From the NCBI RefSeq assembly GCF_014323605.1, contig NZ_SCMB01000008.1, positions 1 through 56,470 on the forward strand: a stretch of 56,470 bases of DNA. Direction: 5' to 3'. Below the pieces are notes generated by a model that searched no databases, had not been told where the DNA came from, and saw only the letters and a list, made by a program, of their open reading frames with translations. Origin of the DNA: Lactobacillus kimbladii (GTDB lineage Bacteria; Bacillota; Bacilli; Lactobacillales; Lactobacillaceae). The position numbers were made by a program, and so were the translations under genes. This document shows, one piece after another, positions 56,253-56,470 of the stretch. Position 1 is the first letter of the stretch. Each line of letters opens with the position of its first letter.

Positions 56253-56470
56253 TTAATTCATGTTTGCTAAGGCCGTATTCCGATATTCAATCGGGGTGCG
56301 GCCTTTTAGCGTGTGCCTGATTCTAGCTTGATTGTAGTATTTAATCCATTTTTCCATGGCCTCCTGCAGCGCCTTCTTAGTAGGATAGGTATAGGTGTAG
56401 TAGTCTAGCTCAACCTTCATGATGTGAAAGAGACTCTCGCAGGCCGCATTGTCGTGGCAGGTCGCCCGTC
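56253..56470 (-). CDS. IS3-family transposase OrfB, C-terminal part, cut by window edge
   Basis: Minus-strand frame RATCHDNAACESLFHIMKVE, then a run ending YYNQARIRHTLKGRTPIEYR before TAA 56255-56253. The glutamate of the DDE triad is in NAACESLFH. It is about 60 percent like the residues at 6884-7108 and has the same terminal repeat, but is much richer in G and C at third positions (CTG CAG GAG GCC ATG). It therefore looks like a recent arrival from a higher-GC relative. The rest lies beyond the window. Confidence 0.85.
   Translation of the reverse strand, partial: RATCHDNAACESLFHIMKVELDYYTYTYPTKKALQEAMEKWIKYYNQARIRHTLKGRTPIEYRNTALANMN

Noticed and set aside
1..56470. CRISPR array
   Set aside because: No set of regularly spaced direct repeats was seen anywhere in the window.

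Overview
The window reads as a low-GC Lactobacillus sensu stricto chromosome (delbrueckii/acidophilus branch; a host-adapted, for example insect-gut, member is possible, but this is inference). Support: a lactobacillar x-prolyl dipeptidyl aminopeptidase (PepX), PyrR-attenuated pyrimidine genes, a Ser/Thr kinase with PASTA repeats beside its PP2C phosphatase, and the Bacillota order recN-tlyA-ispA-xseB-xseA-folD-nusB-asp23-efp with no argR, dxs or acc genes. No tools were run; all family calls come from reading motifs.

Layout. 81-7139 is an accessory island. It holds an IS3-family element, an IS1182-like remnant, a four-gene AT-rich minus-strand operon (ACP, alpha-oxoamine synthase, flavodoxin-fold reductase, ketosynthase) and further transposase wreckage. 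7156-17689 is a housekeeping block: thiN-rpe-rsgA-prkC-stp-rsmB-fmt-priA, then rpoZ-gmk. At 17804-18153 a small gene lies under a promoter with two LexA-type boxes. 18189-27546 carries GNAT, recN, tlyA, ispA, xseBA, folD, nusB, asp23, efp and an aminopeptidase. 27679-32649 carries rpmA-rplU with a leader, a YitT-type membrane protein, a DUF2325 protein and a DUF2207 protein. A tRNA-Arg(UCU) gene (32852-32925) precedes a decayed prophage (about 33.0-39.5 kb) with dead antirepressor, CI-like repressor and integrase. Between the dead repressor and dead integrase lie two intact genes, an OLD-type ATPase/TOPRIM nuclease and a D12-class adenine methyltransferase. 39.8-44.8 kb has a small membrane protein, an EIIC-like permease behind an aromatic-rich leader peptide and attenuator, an ArsC/Spx-fold protein and pepX. 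44967-54853 is the pyrimidine region: pyrR-pyrB-pyrC-carA-carB and pyrD on minus, pyrF-pyrE on plus, with three PyrR-type attenuators. An MFS transporter follows, and the window ends inside another IS3-family transposase.

How the parts work together. The pyr genes encode nearly the whole UMP pathway, controlled by PyrR through RNA. The kinase and phosphatase pair with translation genes (rsgA, rsmB, fmt) is the usual Bacillota cell-wall/translation neighbourhood. Three stretches look least described: (i) the ACP/oxoamine synthase/reductase/ketosynthase operon, which looks able to make an acyl-derived alpha-aminoketone; (ii) the OLD nuclease plus Dam-type methylase pair kept intact in a dead prophage; (iii) the permease whose 23-codon leader peptide is packed with Tyr, Phe and Trp codons upstream of mutually exclusive RNA hairpins.
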